From Isoetes taiwanensis (lineage: Eukaryota; Streptophyta; Lycopodiopsida; Isoetales; Isoetaceae), in NCBI GenBank assembly GCA_021234155.1, contig JAJEKV010000063.1, positions 1,090,947-1,154,946 of the forward strand: a stretch of 64,000 bases of DNA, written 5' to 3'. A program made the position numbers and the translations under genes. Under the pieces are notes generated by a model that made no database searches, was not told the origin of the DNA, and saw nothing but the letters and a program-made list of their open reading frames with translations. Shown here in pieces: positions 34,378 through 46,752 of this stretch. Each line of letters starts with the position of its first letter. Position 1 is the stretch's first letter.

Positions 34378-37300
34378 GAAGATGTTGAGATTTCTCCTGT
34401 AGTAATTCTGTTTTTGCTTTGAAACATTGTACCTTTTATTATTTAATATAAAAATTTGCTCGTTCCTTCAAAAAAAAGGGGGGGGGGGGGGGGGGGATGA
34501 TTTTGATCTACAACATTATAACAAAAAAAAAAAACTTTTAAAATCTGACGAACAGACTTTTACCTTCCATGGACTTTTGCAAAGACCACTTCAGGCCAAT
34601 TAGCAGCCCCAAAAAGAAAACAGATGCCATTTTTTTTTAGGCCTAGACTTGATCACAAGTTAAATAATTAATCATCTTTAACAAATATTAGAGACAAATC
34701 ATCCTATTTACAGTCTTGCTTCCAATCTGATTTCAATAAATATGTTGCTCAAAGGATATGGATTTAGGGTTCAGAATAACACAGAATAATATTGAATTCA
34801 AATCCTCAAACCTTGCAAAAGATGAGATATTCCTAAACATGGCTAAAAAAACTCAATTCAACATGTCTCAAGATAAAAAGCTATTGTATAAAATCAACTA
34901 TGAATCATAGTAAGTTACATGCTTAAATAAAATAGTAATAAGAGGACCTTGATAAAGAGTTTTCTCATGTGTGATATGTTACAAAAGCATATGATCTTAT
35001 CTTCCCAACAATTGTAGAGCTAGAAAAGAGCTACAAAAGCAATTTTTGCATTTAGAAAATGATGTATGGATTGGCAAGAAACAATATGTCTAGAAAGTTT
35101 GAATAACTTAACTGTATGTTCTGAAATAATGCCCAAGCTGGACCATTGAAACGATATTTACACCATCCCTAATAGACTAAAACAGAGGAGGTGGAGTCCC
35201 GGTTACCTGCAGTCAACCAGACAAATGTTAGCCTGAAAAAGGGTAACAATGAAAGGACTAACAGGTAAGCTATGGGACACCACGGTTTATAACCCTTCAC
35301 CGTGTCCTGTTCAAAAGTAAATGTTTTGAAGACAATGCTCAAAAGAGTTGATCATGCCAGTCTATCAATTTGAATGTGTTAGTCAGCGTAAGACTACAAG
35401 CCTGCACATGTAGTTTTTGTAGTGCAACAATATAAGCTTCTAGATTGTTTGCCAAAGGTAAACAACACAATAATAACCTTTAATTCAATGTCTGGTTTTG
35501 CAACTAAATATCCGCTATCTTCCATATGTTTAATATACCATCTCTTTGAATACATTTATATTACATAAAAACTCAGATCCAAGCCTGCAGAAATAATAAA
35601 GGGAGTGCTACAAGACAAAATGATGCATTAGGAAGAAAGATCTCAGGGACTACTATACTTCATGCCGCATCAATGCCATTGGTATAACATCTTATATCTC
35701 AATAGCCAAGATAGTTCCTCGATTTCCAGCATTCACAAAAGTTGCAAAGTAGACCTGAATTGAAGCCCTTGATTTGTACTATTTGTGCACAAATTGAGAT
35801 GGAAGTCTGCTCATGTTCGCCACCATGACTTGCTTGATATTAGTGCCCGAAGCCAATGCTTTGTTGCAAGAAAATTCATTCAATATCCATGGTTGTCATT
35901 GTGAGAGAGAACTAAATGGCAGAGATTGATGTGCCAAAGAATCAAAGATGTGCAGCAAAGGCCTAAGGCCCAGTACATCTTCCAAACGGATCTGTAATGG
36001 CACAAATAAAAGCAAGCTTGATGCCCACGACAATCTTGACGTGAAGGTAGTAATAGGGCCTAAATACTGGAAAAGATCAGAGGTAAAAAGCTTTTCCGAG
36101 CATATAACAGATAGAATGAGGAGAGAGCATGTAACAGATAGAATGAGGAGCAACGAAATGTGGCAGCCACTGCTGCTTATGCAGAATGCCAGGAACCCTA
36201 AACTTTTAGGGCCACGATTTCTATCACAACAAACATACGGGTGATATAGTTTCATGTAATCAGCCAGGGATTAAAAATGCCTAAAGGTAGAAAATTATTT
36301 TCCATACCTGCTTAAACGTGCCAATCATCGATTGTAAAGACCGCTTGTGGTAAAAAGATGTGGGGAGACCCCAGAAGGTTTGCTGTAGATGTTTCTAAGA
36401 TTTTGGCCAAAGGTTGGGTTGGTCGATTTCTTTTTTTTTTTAATTGGGTTTTATTCCAAATGGTTCGATTTTGGCTATTTCTTAGTTTCCTTCCTATGAT
36501 CTCGCGGGACAGGGGCCGGATTCATGGATCTGGAAGTGGCTGTGCCGGAATTGGCTGGGTTGCTTCTAGTTTTGTGCAGGGCTCCATCTGGTTTACATGG
36601 CATCTGATTTACGGTTGCATCTGGGTCTTGGATCTGCTGCATCTACTCGGGATTTGGCGTTGTCTGGATCTGGCTTCCACCAGAATAGAGTAGAATGGGC
36701 CAGAGAGCCCATGCCTAGGTGGTTACTGCTGGTAAAGTGTTTACCGGGGTTCGATTTTTGCTTCAAATGATCTTCCTGGCACCAGCAGACGATTTTGCAT
36801 GCCTCTGTCAGGGGGATTTTGCATGCCTCTTTCTGGATTTCACATTCTTATCTCAGGCCGGGTCAGCATCTGTGTCCTTTCTCTATTTTTCCGCCTCTGT
36901 GTGATGTAGCTGGATGTGCTGCCTTCACCAGAGGTTATCAGGTTGCACATTTTGCACCAGGCTCAGGCGTGATCGAACCACTGATATGTGCATGTATTTG
37001 CACATTATGGTGTATGCATTGTTTATATGTGCTAATTTGATGGTCTAACAATGGTTAAAACTTAAAAAAAAATAAAAAACGTTGCACTTAGCGATTAAGG
37101 TTGCATAAGGATTATTTGTCTTAAAAATATGAAGAGATGGAAGGAGAGGCTAAATCGAAAAAGAGAAGCAATCATAAAAAGCATGCAAACCAATTATTCA
37201 AGAATGTGCCAACTGGCAATATGCATGCCCATGCAACTTTTAGTTTGAAAAAAGGTGAGAGATGAGAGATATAAAGGTCTGCAAAATGCTAGGATAGTGG

Positions 37301-38310
37301 GACTTATTACGAGGGGCATCAACGTGATGAAAAAAGGGTTGGAAAGGGAAAATTTTAGAAACCTTCTAAACAAGGTTTTTGTCGTATGACCCATTACATA
37401 TCACATGTCCAAATGCAAGGTCCGACATTTGGTAAAATCCATATGTAAATTTTGCAAATGTGCATAATAGCATATGTGAAAATACGTATCTTGTGAGAAT
37501 TTGGTGTTGAAATATTGGCATTATTCCATTGTTGCATGCTTGCAACTCCTAGAACGTGTTTCTATGATGCTAGCGGTCTAGAGCAGCAATCATATTTGAC
37601 CAGAAAAGAATCATAGTACAAGAGAGAATTTCGTGATTTCCCTTGTAGCCAACATGCTGAACATTTTTGTGCCTTACATGCTATGTCAAAAAAGAATCAA
37701 ACAGTGCACCTTATATGTGAGCTTTATGCTAATCTTCCAATTGCTCCCATCACATTAAAGTAAAGCATCCATATGGTAATAAACCAATTCTTCTATCTCA
37801 ATCTGCTATTTTTTATCAATCTAAGTTGGTGCTCTTCACAATAGCCTGGCCAATGCCCAAAGTAATGTCCCAATAAAAAAAAAAAACAAGGTGCTGCGCA
37901 CGGAGGGTTGCCCTCCGTGACCCGAGAGTGAAATGGCTTAAATCACACTTCAAAGTCATGTTTTCGAGCATATATTGACATATACTTGGAATATGCCACA
38001 AACCCACATGGATGAGACATTTTTCCCCTGTTGCAAAGCTAAGTTGAGTTAAGTTCATTATTGCATAGTAGCTGAACATGGTCTTGGTATCAAGCAGATG
38101 GATGTCAAGATTGCTTTTCTTAATTTAAAATAGAAGAGGAAGTGTACATGAGGCAGGCACCTAGTTTCATCTCAGCAGGGCAAGAGCAGCTTGTTTACAA
38201 ACTTCAGAATCAGATTGGAATATGTACTAAGTCTTCTCTCAATTTATAATATTGGTCGAACAACCAAATATAAAAAATGAACTATTCTGTTCATATTTGC
38301 TAAAGATTTA
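34378..38310 (+). repeat. 3.9-kb dispersed direct repeat, copy 2
   Basis: Second copy of 1-3,856. It includes a run of 16 or more G near 34,479-34,496, where copy 1 has interrupted G tracts. In most positions that differ, copy 2 has CAG or CTG where copy 1 has CG, CGT or a deletion; a few sites go the other way. At 36,705-36,765 is a possible polymerase III A/B box pair (B-like 'ggttcgatttt'). Confidence 0.85.
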
Positions 38311-38332
38311 TAAAGCCACAGTCATACACAGG

Positions 38333-38372
38333 ATATGCTAGGCATATGCCGGCATATACCTGAATATGCCTT
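38333..38372 (+). repeat. Short dispersed motif, copy 1
   Basis: About 40 bases with 'atatgctaggcatatgcc' and 'atatacctgaatatgcc', repeated at 43,877-43,916. A diverged form, 'acatatacttggaatatgcc', lies inside the 3.9-kb repeat near 37,978. It may be the end of a small non-autonomous element. Confidence 0.55.
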
Positions 38373-38747
38373 ACATTTGGATATCATGGTTCAATTCGAG
38401 CATTTTTTGCCTAGGCGAAGTTGGAAATATGTTAATGATAAAATCAAGTTACCATTTATGACTTGGAATGTTATCCCATGTTTTGTAATAGTGATGGAAT
38501 GTTATATCTAGATACTTGAAGATTCACATGACAAATCATGCATTTGAAATGAATAGTACATACTAAGTAGTTTGTTGTCTATAAAGCAACTCACCTTCAA
38601 TAAGTTACACAAAGTAGCACAATTACGAAATACACAACCACAAAAGCACACATAAAGCAATTTAAACAAATTGTGATCAGTGGTGCCTTATCCCAATATT
38701 TTGCACCTCACAAACAAACATAAATTAAACAAACATGGTACAATTTT

Positions 38748-38843
38748 AAGTCCCTCGAGCCATTGAGTGATGTTTCAAATAATCAAGAATAATATAAGTC
38801 CCTCGAGCCATTGAGCACTGTTTCAAATAATCAAGAATAATAT
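38748..38843 (+). repeat. 48-base tandem duplication
   Basis: Two units starting 'aagtccctcgagccattgag' at 38,748 and 38,796, with two or three differences. Confidence 0.85.
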
Positions 38844-39428
38844 AAGTTCAAGGACTGATAGCATCTCAAAAAAGACATCCCTATTTCTTTAATCCTTGTT
38901 CAAAGGGATCCTTATTCTTTGATTCATATTCAAGTTGGATTCTCCATTTCTTTAATCCATGTTCATATTCAAGTGAATACCTCTTCAAGTAAGTACCTGT
39001 ATATTTATTTGCACATATAATGCATATTATCAGAGCATGCTCCAAGTATTATCTTGAATTTCTTTTCAGCTCTGTTAGGCAAGTTGTAAGTTGTGCCTTA
39101 GATATAGAGATTTCAGTAGACCTCGGTTTAAAACGTCGTCAAGGGATCCTCTTGTAACATAACAAAAGACCTTCTAACATAGAGGTCTCCAACTAAAAGA
39201 ACACTTCCAAAACATAGAAAAGAGAAAAAATGTAATGATGCCTTCATTTAATGGCCCCGTTCCACATGATTTCATAGCTCTGATCTACTTGGCAGACCTT
39301 TAAAAAGAAAAAGAAAGTGAGTTTTAAACATACATTAATAAGAGTTGGAGTTGGTATCTACACAAAAGCCTGAAAGAGTCTTCTTGTGATCCTTGGAGGT
39401 AGAATAATCGACTGTATAATCTGCTCCT
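38844..39428. other. Spacer, nothing recognised
   Basis: AT-rich; it may include the eroded 3' part of the transporter pseudogene to the right. Confidence 0.4.
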
Positions 39429-39735
39429 TTACCACTTCGCAATAAAAACATAGACCACGAAATTGATAAAGCCTATGACTGCAAGGAGCCAGTAGAAGTT
39501 GCTTGGCAATCAACCCGGATTGGAACCATGCTTGATTATTCCATTGACAACAGAACCAATGGCACTGCTTAAAAATAGCCTAGAGAATTAGACAACCATG
39601 GCAGAAGTGGCCATGTTGTGTAGGCTCTCAGGAGATTCACCATAGTAGAAATCTAGCAGCCCTGCAAATGTGAAGAGATCTGCAAGTCCAAAGCAGGAAT
39701 ATTGCAAATCAATCCAAAACACTCATTGGAAGAAT
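39429..39735 (-). pseudogene. NRT1/PTR (NPF/POT) transporter, last-exon fragment
   Basis: The minus strand reads 'FGLADLFTFAGLLDFYYGES' and 'PESLHNMATSAMVV', then 'SAIGSVVNGIIKHGSNPG' and 'YWLLAVIGFINFVVYVF'. This is the C-terminal pair of membrane helices of plant proton-coupled nitrate/peptide transporters, preceded by an 'SVFWIDLQY' counterpart of their FW..PQY motif. In-frame stops interrupt it after MVV, after NPG and at the end. No earlier exons were found within 1 kb upstream. It is a gene fragment, either left from a dead gene or carried by a transposon. Confidence 0.75.
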
Positions 39736-40519
39736 TGCTATGGGATTGTTTAGCACATGATGGCTGGTGGCCACTCTGATCCTTTGTCTCCATAAATGCT
39801 GCCATTACCATGGTGAAGCATGATAGGAGACTACAAGCAAAAGGAGGACTGCAAACAGTCGGAAGAACCAACTAAGGCAACTGGAAATGTAAAATGATGA
39901 GTTAGTTTTATGTGTAGTGTTTGTGTGTATTGTATAGCAAGTCTCTGTCCATGTGTTGTCATCCATTGTGCCTATATCCTGCAAACAACAAATAAGATCG
40001 AGCATAAGTATTGAGAAGGAAAAAGTTAAATATGAGAAACCAAGAAGAAACAAAGTTGGAGAGTAAAGGGCAGAGCAATGCATAAAGAATGTACAACTGC
40101 TTTAAGGGAGGAATGTAGTAGCTAATTGTCGTTGACAGGGGTATATTGCAGATAGAAATAATGATATCAATGTCTGGCAAATGGTACATTCTTTAACTCC
40201 AATATGTAGCATAATAACAGGGGGTTGTTTTTGTATTTTTATACTTTTTTTCCTAAGGTTTTTATATGATTTGATGACAGTATTTTATGAGACGTACTAA
40301 TTGGTACATCTAGAGTGCGCATACTCTCATGACGCTTTTAGTGGCATTTTTCAATGGTTACACCTATGATTTCACAAACTATCCCAAATCGAACACGGTA
40401 TTTTAGGGTTTCGATTGTCCATGATTTTGCTTCTATGTATTTTTTTGAGGCAGGGCAGGGGCCGCAAGGGCAGCGGTCTCGCTCGACTGGTATTGGAAGC
40501 CTAGTTTTGGGGCACATCG
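39736..40519. other. Spacer, nothing recognised
   Basis: Hydrophobic short frames on the minus strand, none with a recognisable domain. Confidence 0.4.
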
Positions 40520-40700
40520 ATGACGTCTAGGTACAGGGGAAGCATCGACCTGTTTTTTGAAAAAGGAGAACAAGAATCATATTGTATCCTGTGTGGCCAC
40601 TACAGCAACCAATTCTTCAAAGCAACCAATGCTTCGGCATCTTGCGACCAGACCTGTAGCATCGGATGCGGCCTTTGCAATTTCTGTCCTCTGCACAACT
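40520..40700 (+). pseudogene. Possible BED-type zinc finger exon
   Basis: Two adjoining frames read 'FFEKGEQESYCILCGHYSNQ' and then 'MLRHLATRPVASDAAF'. A C-x2-C pair followed by an RHLA-type His is the pattern of BED fingers in hAT transposases and related plant proteins. A frame change near 40,630 separates them. No transposase core was found nearby. Confidence 0.3.
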
Positions 40701-42680
40701 GAGCGATTTAGGCCTGTGAATCCCCTTTGGTTTAGGGTTCTCTGGTGTCAGGTGAGCACAATTTTCATATTCTTGTTTTCATGCATCCCTTGTTCTTAAA
40801 AAGCCATGGAATACAAAGAATTTCTCTTCTTATTTTTGGCAGCAACTATATCATGTTATTCTATAGCAGGATTGTTTACAGGTTTGTTCTATCAAATATG
40901 AAAATATCATGGATAGCATTTGTGATTGCAGATACTTTGTTGTTCTACCACCCTTAAATTCCTTAATTCTAGCAGCTTTCTATCTTTCATGCTTCCTTAC
41001 ATGATAGGAGGGCTATGTGGGTTCAAACCACATAGGAAACAACCAAGCTCCAACAATTATGGGATTTACATCAGTTGGTATCAGTTGCCACAAGTATGGC
41101 AATGCAGCTCCGGCATTATATGCGATGATGGCTCTTTGTGTTTTCTGCTATTATCTTCGCATCCTTATCTGGTAGATGAGCATGAGTTGGGCATGCAGAT
41201 TTTGAGATGCTAACCTATTTGTTTCCAAGTTACTATGTTTTTTGTGCTTCTAATTGTGTACATCTTTTGGCATTTTTGTATGCAGGTCTTTTACATTGCC
41301 TGCGAACATCAATATCTAGCATAATGTATTTGCTTCTATGGATTTTGCCGAATTTGCTCAGGACCTATCAAGTAAAGATTGGAAAGATTTGATCCACACT
41401 TGCAGGGGTTTCTCCAATTTTCTCGCATTCCATGCTGAAGAATGATTCTCAACCTATTTTGAACCGTAAAACGTCACTGGATGTCATGAGCACATCTTTA
41501 CACTTGAATGATGCAGCTCTAAGGACTAAGGACTATTGATAGACCCTATGTGCAAACACATTTCAAAAAACATGCCTCAAGTCAATTACAAAGTTCTATG
41601 ATTACCAAGGTAAGGATTAGCAGATTACATTAGTTTAAAACCATGGATGTGTTGCTTTATTATAGCTTTCATTTACCTGGGATGCCTAGATTTGGTTCGT
41701 CGGAGCTGGATCAGATTTTCCCACAGACCATCGGATTACAAAAGTCGGCTTCAATCATTGTCCAAAAGTTTTCTCCGCATGTGATCCGCAATGTCGATTC
41801 CTTAAAATATCTTACAAGGCTTTGCCTTTTGGCACAAACCTCTTCTAAAGGCCACAAGTATAATTAAAGTATCCTTTCACTTGGCGTAGAAATACAAGGG
41901 TTATTATCCTCAAAAATCCACCAAACGGACTATCATTACATGGTGGCTTGTTCTTCATCTCCAAATCTATTTGTCCTCTTCTGCATGTGGAGTAGTTGTA
42001 AATCACCCCCTTGTTCTTTTGTGTGGACACGTTTCAAAGTCTACTTGGAATGGAGGTAAAGTCAATCACTTGGACATGAGAAAAGTTCTAAATATTTGGA
42101 TCAAACCATTATTGTTTGTGTTATCCTAGACAATATTGTTCTCTAAACACTTGTGCTTGAATGGAGTTTCTCATATATTTCAGAGAAGTTGTGTTTCTTT
42201 TGAAGTTGAAGTGCCTAGGTATTTACAACAATTTGCAGGCATTAATTATATAGGGATAGGCGAAATGCTAGCTGCCAAAGCTCCTTTCATGGATGTTTCA
42301 ACAATATATTAGCCTTATGCTTCCAAAGCAGCAGTGTTTAGATATTATCATGGAGAAGTTTATTATGTAATATGCTTTCCTTCACTACAAAGTGTCCGGT
42401 GATGACTTACGTAAAACCTATAAGTATGTAGCAGCTAGTATTATGGGCCAAATAGTTTGTTGGATCAGTATCAGAGATAATCTAATCTATAAAACCTCAA
42501 ATTGTGGGAATGAATAGAAATATTCATAGATTTGCCAGTGCAAGAGGTGAGGAGAAAGTATATTATAAGCACTAAAATGTTCAACATGTGCAATGCAGAT
42601 GCTCGACAGAATAAGTATATCGAAAGGACACATTAAGAGATGGACATAAACTCAAATCCAAGGAAAAGCTGCATACTTAC
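40701..42680. other. Spacer, no recognised gene
   Basis: Several short frames without known motifs. The one at 41,643-41,867 is the most protein-like but unassigned. Later exons of the mannanase-like gene, if any existed, would lie here on the minus strand; I could not find them. Confidence 0.35.
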
Positions 42681-42809
42681 CACCCAGGTTTGCCATCCAG
42701 GTCGTCGTGATTGTTGGTGAAGGTAAGAATGAGCTTGATGCCGTTGTTGGAAGCTTTAGAAACAACGAAATCCAAGCCATGTTCAACGTCAAGGTCAAAT
42801 CCAAGTAAC
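42681..42809 (-). pseudogene. Mannan endo-1,4-beta-mannosidase-like exon (GH5)
   Basis: The minus strand has an acceptor 'cttag' ending at 42,810, an open 129-base exon, and a donor 'gtaagt' starting at 42,680. It reads 'FDLDVEHGLDFVVSKASNNG', then 'IKLILTFTNNHDDLDGKPG'. This matches the beta-3/alpha-3 region of plant GH5 mannanases, where a 'GLDFV..EA...GI.LI.. L.NN....GG' pattern is conserved. Catalytic glutamates lie in other exons and are not seen. A decayed second copy lies upstream at 42,900-43,020. It is a gene fragment or an isolated exon of a dead gene. Confidence 0.6.
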
Positions 42810-43160
42810 CTAAGTTAGTAAATGTTCAGAAAGCGCAAACCTATTTCTTTGTTTCTGGAAGCAGGAAACAGACCTACATGGCTCATTCATCATAGACTCC
42901 CAAGGAGCTTTGCATTGCATTGTAGCCTCCATCTTTGATAAGAATGAACTTGATGCCGTTGTTAAAAGTTTCAGAAACAACATAATCCAAGCCTTGTACA
43001 ACGTCAAATCCAAGTTATCTAAGTCAGTCAATGTTCAGAAACTGCAAAATCATTACTTCTTTCACTCTAGAAGCAAGAAACAGACCTGCAGGGCTCGTAA
43101 ATCATAGACTCCTCGATCATCATAAGACTCCCAAGGAGCTCTGCATAGCATTGTAGACCA
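42725..43160 (-). repeat. 215-base tandem duplication of the mannanase-like exon
   Basis: 'aagaatga(g/a)cttgatgccg' occurs at 42,725 and 42,940, and the flanks also match, including 'gactcccaaggagct' at the unit ends. The right-hand unit has lost the exon ending and reads 'DVVQGLDYVVSETFNNGIKF' before diverging. Confidence 0.8.
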
Positions 43161-43876
43161 TATTTACTGCCTTGCCACATTCAGCGCAAAGAGTGCAAAG
43201 AGTGCGCCTTGCAGACCTTATGCATAGCGACAGTGAATATTTAATCCAGAATCATGGCTTGAGATGGATGACCTAGCACGGAGTTCATCATTGGAAGTTG
43301 CACAGACTCGCATAAATTGCAGGTAACCATAATTGAAATAAAAAAAGGGGAAGAAATGGAGTTTCTAGGGTAATCGATCTGGGCCATAACGCAACAAATA
43401 ATGAATCCTAAAGATCCAAGTTCTTGCAGGATGCTGATGTGCAAATCCATTTTCTTGCTCCTTCCTCTACTTCTAGTTAAACCCCAGACTTGCTTAATAA
43501 CACTAAATCGTCTTTGAGTTGAGATTGAAGAGCAAGTCATCCTTCTTTTTTTCTAAACTGAGTAAATCATCCTTATCGATCTGGAGCTTGCGCCATACTA
43601 CGGAGGAAAAGCTCTTCGTTGCCCTTCTTTTTTTCTAAACTGAGTATGGGCCTTTGCTGTTCTGAAGCTTCCACCCAGGCCATAGCCGCCTTGAAGCTAT
43701 CACCGATAGCAGAAGAGGAGATGCAAAATCGTGGCCTCGAAGCCATCACGGAGAGTTGGAGGAGGTGCATCTGCTCGAGGCCCGCAGTGCTCGAAGGTGC
43801 CATAGCCACGCCTGCGAAGGAATGGGGCTGGATGACCGAGAGTTTACAGGCAGCAGCCAGTTTGGAGCAGTCACCA
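43161..43876. other. Spacer, nothing recognised
   Basis: Overlapping frames at 43,573-43,909 on both strands; neither shows a known domain. Confidence 0.4.
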
Positions 43877-43916
43877 GCATATGCTAGGCATATGCCGGTA
43901 TATACCTGAATATGCC
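43877..43916 (+). repeat. Short dispersed motif, copy 2
   Basis: Near-identical to 38,333-38,372. It is followed by 'gtttgccccctaggggcaac', a short palindrome, and an A-rich run. Confidence 0.55.
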
Positions 43917-44099
43917 CACATACTCACATAAACGAGGGTTTGCCCCCTAGGGGCAACCCAAAAAAAAAAAGAAAAGCACGTCAAAAGTGGAGTTAGATGC
44001 AAAAGTTATGCAAAACCTATTTCCTCGCTCGCCGCCATACTCAAGAGCGCCTCTTTCTCAGGAGCACTTCAAACCCAATTCTTGATAGAAACTAAGAGA

Positions 44100-44600
44100 A
44101 AATTTTGAACTTTATCAGATTTGATCTCAATTTTTGTTAATTTGCCTTATATTGTATGTCTTGATGATGAAATTGAGACAACTAGATTTCACTTTGCATT
44201 CTATCACCTAAGATGGTTGGTTCCGTGCATTTTTAACATCTAGTAGAGTCCAACTGGAACGTGAAATAACTTTATATTACAATAGTGTTACTGGAATGCA
44301 AAAATAAAAAATGAGGGAAGAAAATCCTTAAACATCAGGCACCTTCAAGTAGCCATGCGTGATTAACACCGCTAGTCCAACTAGTCCAAGCAGATATTTG
44401 AAAACAACTAAGCATTTCCTTTGAATCTGCTTGAGATCTTGAGAATTTTTATACGTCTTAATGCGAGGCCAATGATGTGGATAAAGGGCCAAAAGAAAAT
44501 GTTTAAGATCAAATGGAGATTGTAGCCAACTTTTGATAATTTAGGGTCAATATAATTAATGCTCAAGGACGTGATACAAAATCAACCAATCTATGATCCT
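44100..44600 (+). repeat. Dispersed repeat R2, copy 2
   Basis: Direct-orientation match to 30,230-30,720. It carries the open minus-strand frame described separately. Confidence 0.8.
44328..44540 (-). other. Conserved open frame in repeat R2, membrane-type C-terminus
   Basis: A 70-codon frame with no ATG, bounded by a TAA upstream at 44,541-44,543 and ending in TAA. It reads 'SWLQSPFDLKHFLLALYPHH' and later 'VFKYLLGLVGLAVLITHGYL', then 'KVPDV' and stop. It has one hydrophobic helix of membrane length close to the C-terminus. In copy 1 the KVPDV end and stop are kept while the upstream frame is broken. It could be a terminal exon captured by the repeat; family not recognised. Confidence 0.35.
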
Positions 44601-46580
44601 ATATAGTTACACAAAATATGCTGCCACTGGTAAGCCACATTTTCAACTGCCTTTACATAGGATATGCTTGCCACTAGTAAGATCGCATTTTCAATTGCCT
44701 TTTCTGGTAAAAAGGCAAGAATAGTTGAATGTTCAAACAATTTTCAATAGGATGACATTTTTAACATCCACTAAAAACCAAAGTTGAATGGAGACACTAT
44801 AGTCGCATACTGCGGCCCATCACATACTTGGTAGAGCTATCCTCCTCCAAAGGCCATACCGTTAGAAGTGGCCCCCCTCCCCTTTTGTTTGATGCGCACC
44901 TGGGATGGCCACGTAGGCGAGCAGAGGACATGGAAGTGTCATCTCATCCCATTTCTAAACCACCTGTAACAACGAAAATGATACCATCACCACTGGCATA
45001 TAACATAACAATATAAGGTGCCACCCCTTGGCTGGCATGCATCCATCCATCATAGCATCATAACATGCTACCTAATATATAGCAAAGCTTCTACCGCAGC
45101 TCTGACTCAATAGGGAGCACAAGATATTGATGGCTACGACCTCCAGATATTAATAGACAAGAGTCAAAACAATAGCATTGACTGGCATATAACAATGGAT
45201 AAGGTTGACCACTCCATCCGCGCACCTTATGTATACTGTGCAGATATGTTGAAAAACATCGAGCTTTGACAATAGCCTGTCAAAAATATGATTCCGTCGG
45301 GTCATTCTAGGTTTGCATTTCCCCGGTCCGGTGAGGCAGGTTGGGTTACCCGAATCAGTACACTGATATGCCATTGATAGGTAGCGAGAAAGGGATGATC
45401 ACTCATCCACCCGTACCCAACTGAACCCCATTGAGGCAACACATCTGAGAGGTGTCGAACTCATACTCTACCTATGAAGTGGTAGACTATTGGGCCTAGC
45501 ACTATGGCCCCTGATAGATTCTACACACTATGGGTCCAATTGCCGCCAGAAAAGTTCTACCTTGTACATCCCCGTCAACTTCCTAGAACCACGACCAGGC
45601 GGGCTCCTATGAACATGCCACATATAATTGGAAGATTAATGAGTTTTTGCAAAGAAAAGACTCAACAGCTTGAACTTTCTAAAAAACATGTCCAAAACAT
45701 TCATGCTCAGTTAGAAGACAAAGCTATGACTTAGACACGTTGTGACATTCCAATATACTATACGACATAAATACATAATATATTATACTGCCGCATCACA
45801 GTACATGTCAACTAGATGATATGCACAAGGTTAGTACACGTGCGGCTCGGCACATGCATGACATGTATGTAGCCTGCACGTCGAGAGCCCATAGGGAAGT
45901 TGCTATACAAAGATACAATAGCTTTGGAGCGCATATAACCATTGGTACCTATCGTATTATACTTAACAATACAAGAAATTTGTCTCATCTATTGGTTTGG
46001 GGCAAGCATATATATGAACATTTATTCTAATGGTCACAATAGAGCAAAGCAAACTTTTCTCTTTATTACCTCACTTGCATAAGCCTCACTTGCATAAGAG
46101 TCGAAGCCCTGATTATGCCTCATGTTCTTGTATTTTGATAATAAGAAGCAATGGAGGGAGAAGACGTCCAGTGTTAATGACATGGAATTCACAAAGCAAG
46201 GTTTTGGTTTTTGGATTGAACAAATCCGAAAACATACATAAGCTATTGAAAATTTAAATAAAATAGGATAAGGGAAACTCGATCCTTGTATCCCAGTATA
46301 GAAATACAAAACAAATTATAGCTATATGATCTCAAATCTGCAAATTATCTTTCCTTGACAAAGCAGGCCCCTGCAAAAATCTGCAACTACTTTCATGCTT
46401 GCAATCTACGCTCTTGCAAAATAAAAACACGTCCATGCAGAAGTCATTGAAATTGCCGACCCCCATAGTCTAACTTTAATGGCTAAACCTTTGTCATGTT
46501 AAGACATGCAAAGGAAACTGGATAGAAATGGTCATTCGGAAATACCCCACCTCCTAGATTTAGCCCATGGTTTTGGCTCC
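44601..46580. other. Spacer, no recognised gene
   Basis: Short unassigned frames only, for example 45,504-45,734. Confidence 0.4.
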
Positions 46581-46599
46581 CCTTTGGGCCGCCCCTTTT

Positions 46600-46740
46600 T
46601 CCAGCGCCCAGCGCCCAGCACACTCCTCACTCTCTCTCTCTCTAGCACCCTCGCTGCCCTTGCATACAGCCCCCTTGATTTGCCCCTTTCTGACTTTCTC
46701 TCTCTAGGGTTTACAATCTCTCTCTAGCCCCAAAACCCCA
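46600..46740 (+). promoter_or_regulatory. CT-rich leader-like segment with telo-box
   Basis: Runs of CTCTCT around 'ctctctagggtttacaatctc' resemble plant 5' leaders; 'agggttt' is the telo-box (AAACCCT) common in plant 5' regions. No host coding region follows before the LINE begins. It may be the leader of a gene interrupted by the LINE, or part of the LINE's own 5' region. Confidence 0.3.
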
Positions 46741-46752
46741 AAACCCAAAAGG

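Noticed and set aside
34479-34496. Long G run as a G-quadruplex signal
   Set aside because: Copy 1 has a shorter interrupted run, and homopolymer length is unreliable in this assembly.
36705-36765. Possible SINE or tRNA gene with a GGTTCGA box
   Set aside because: The B box is imperfect at its 3' end and no tRNA cloverleaf or tail was found; mentioned only within the repeat.
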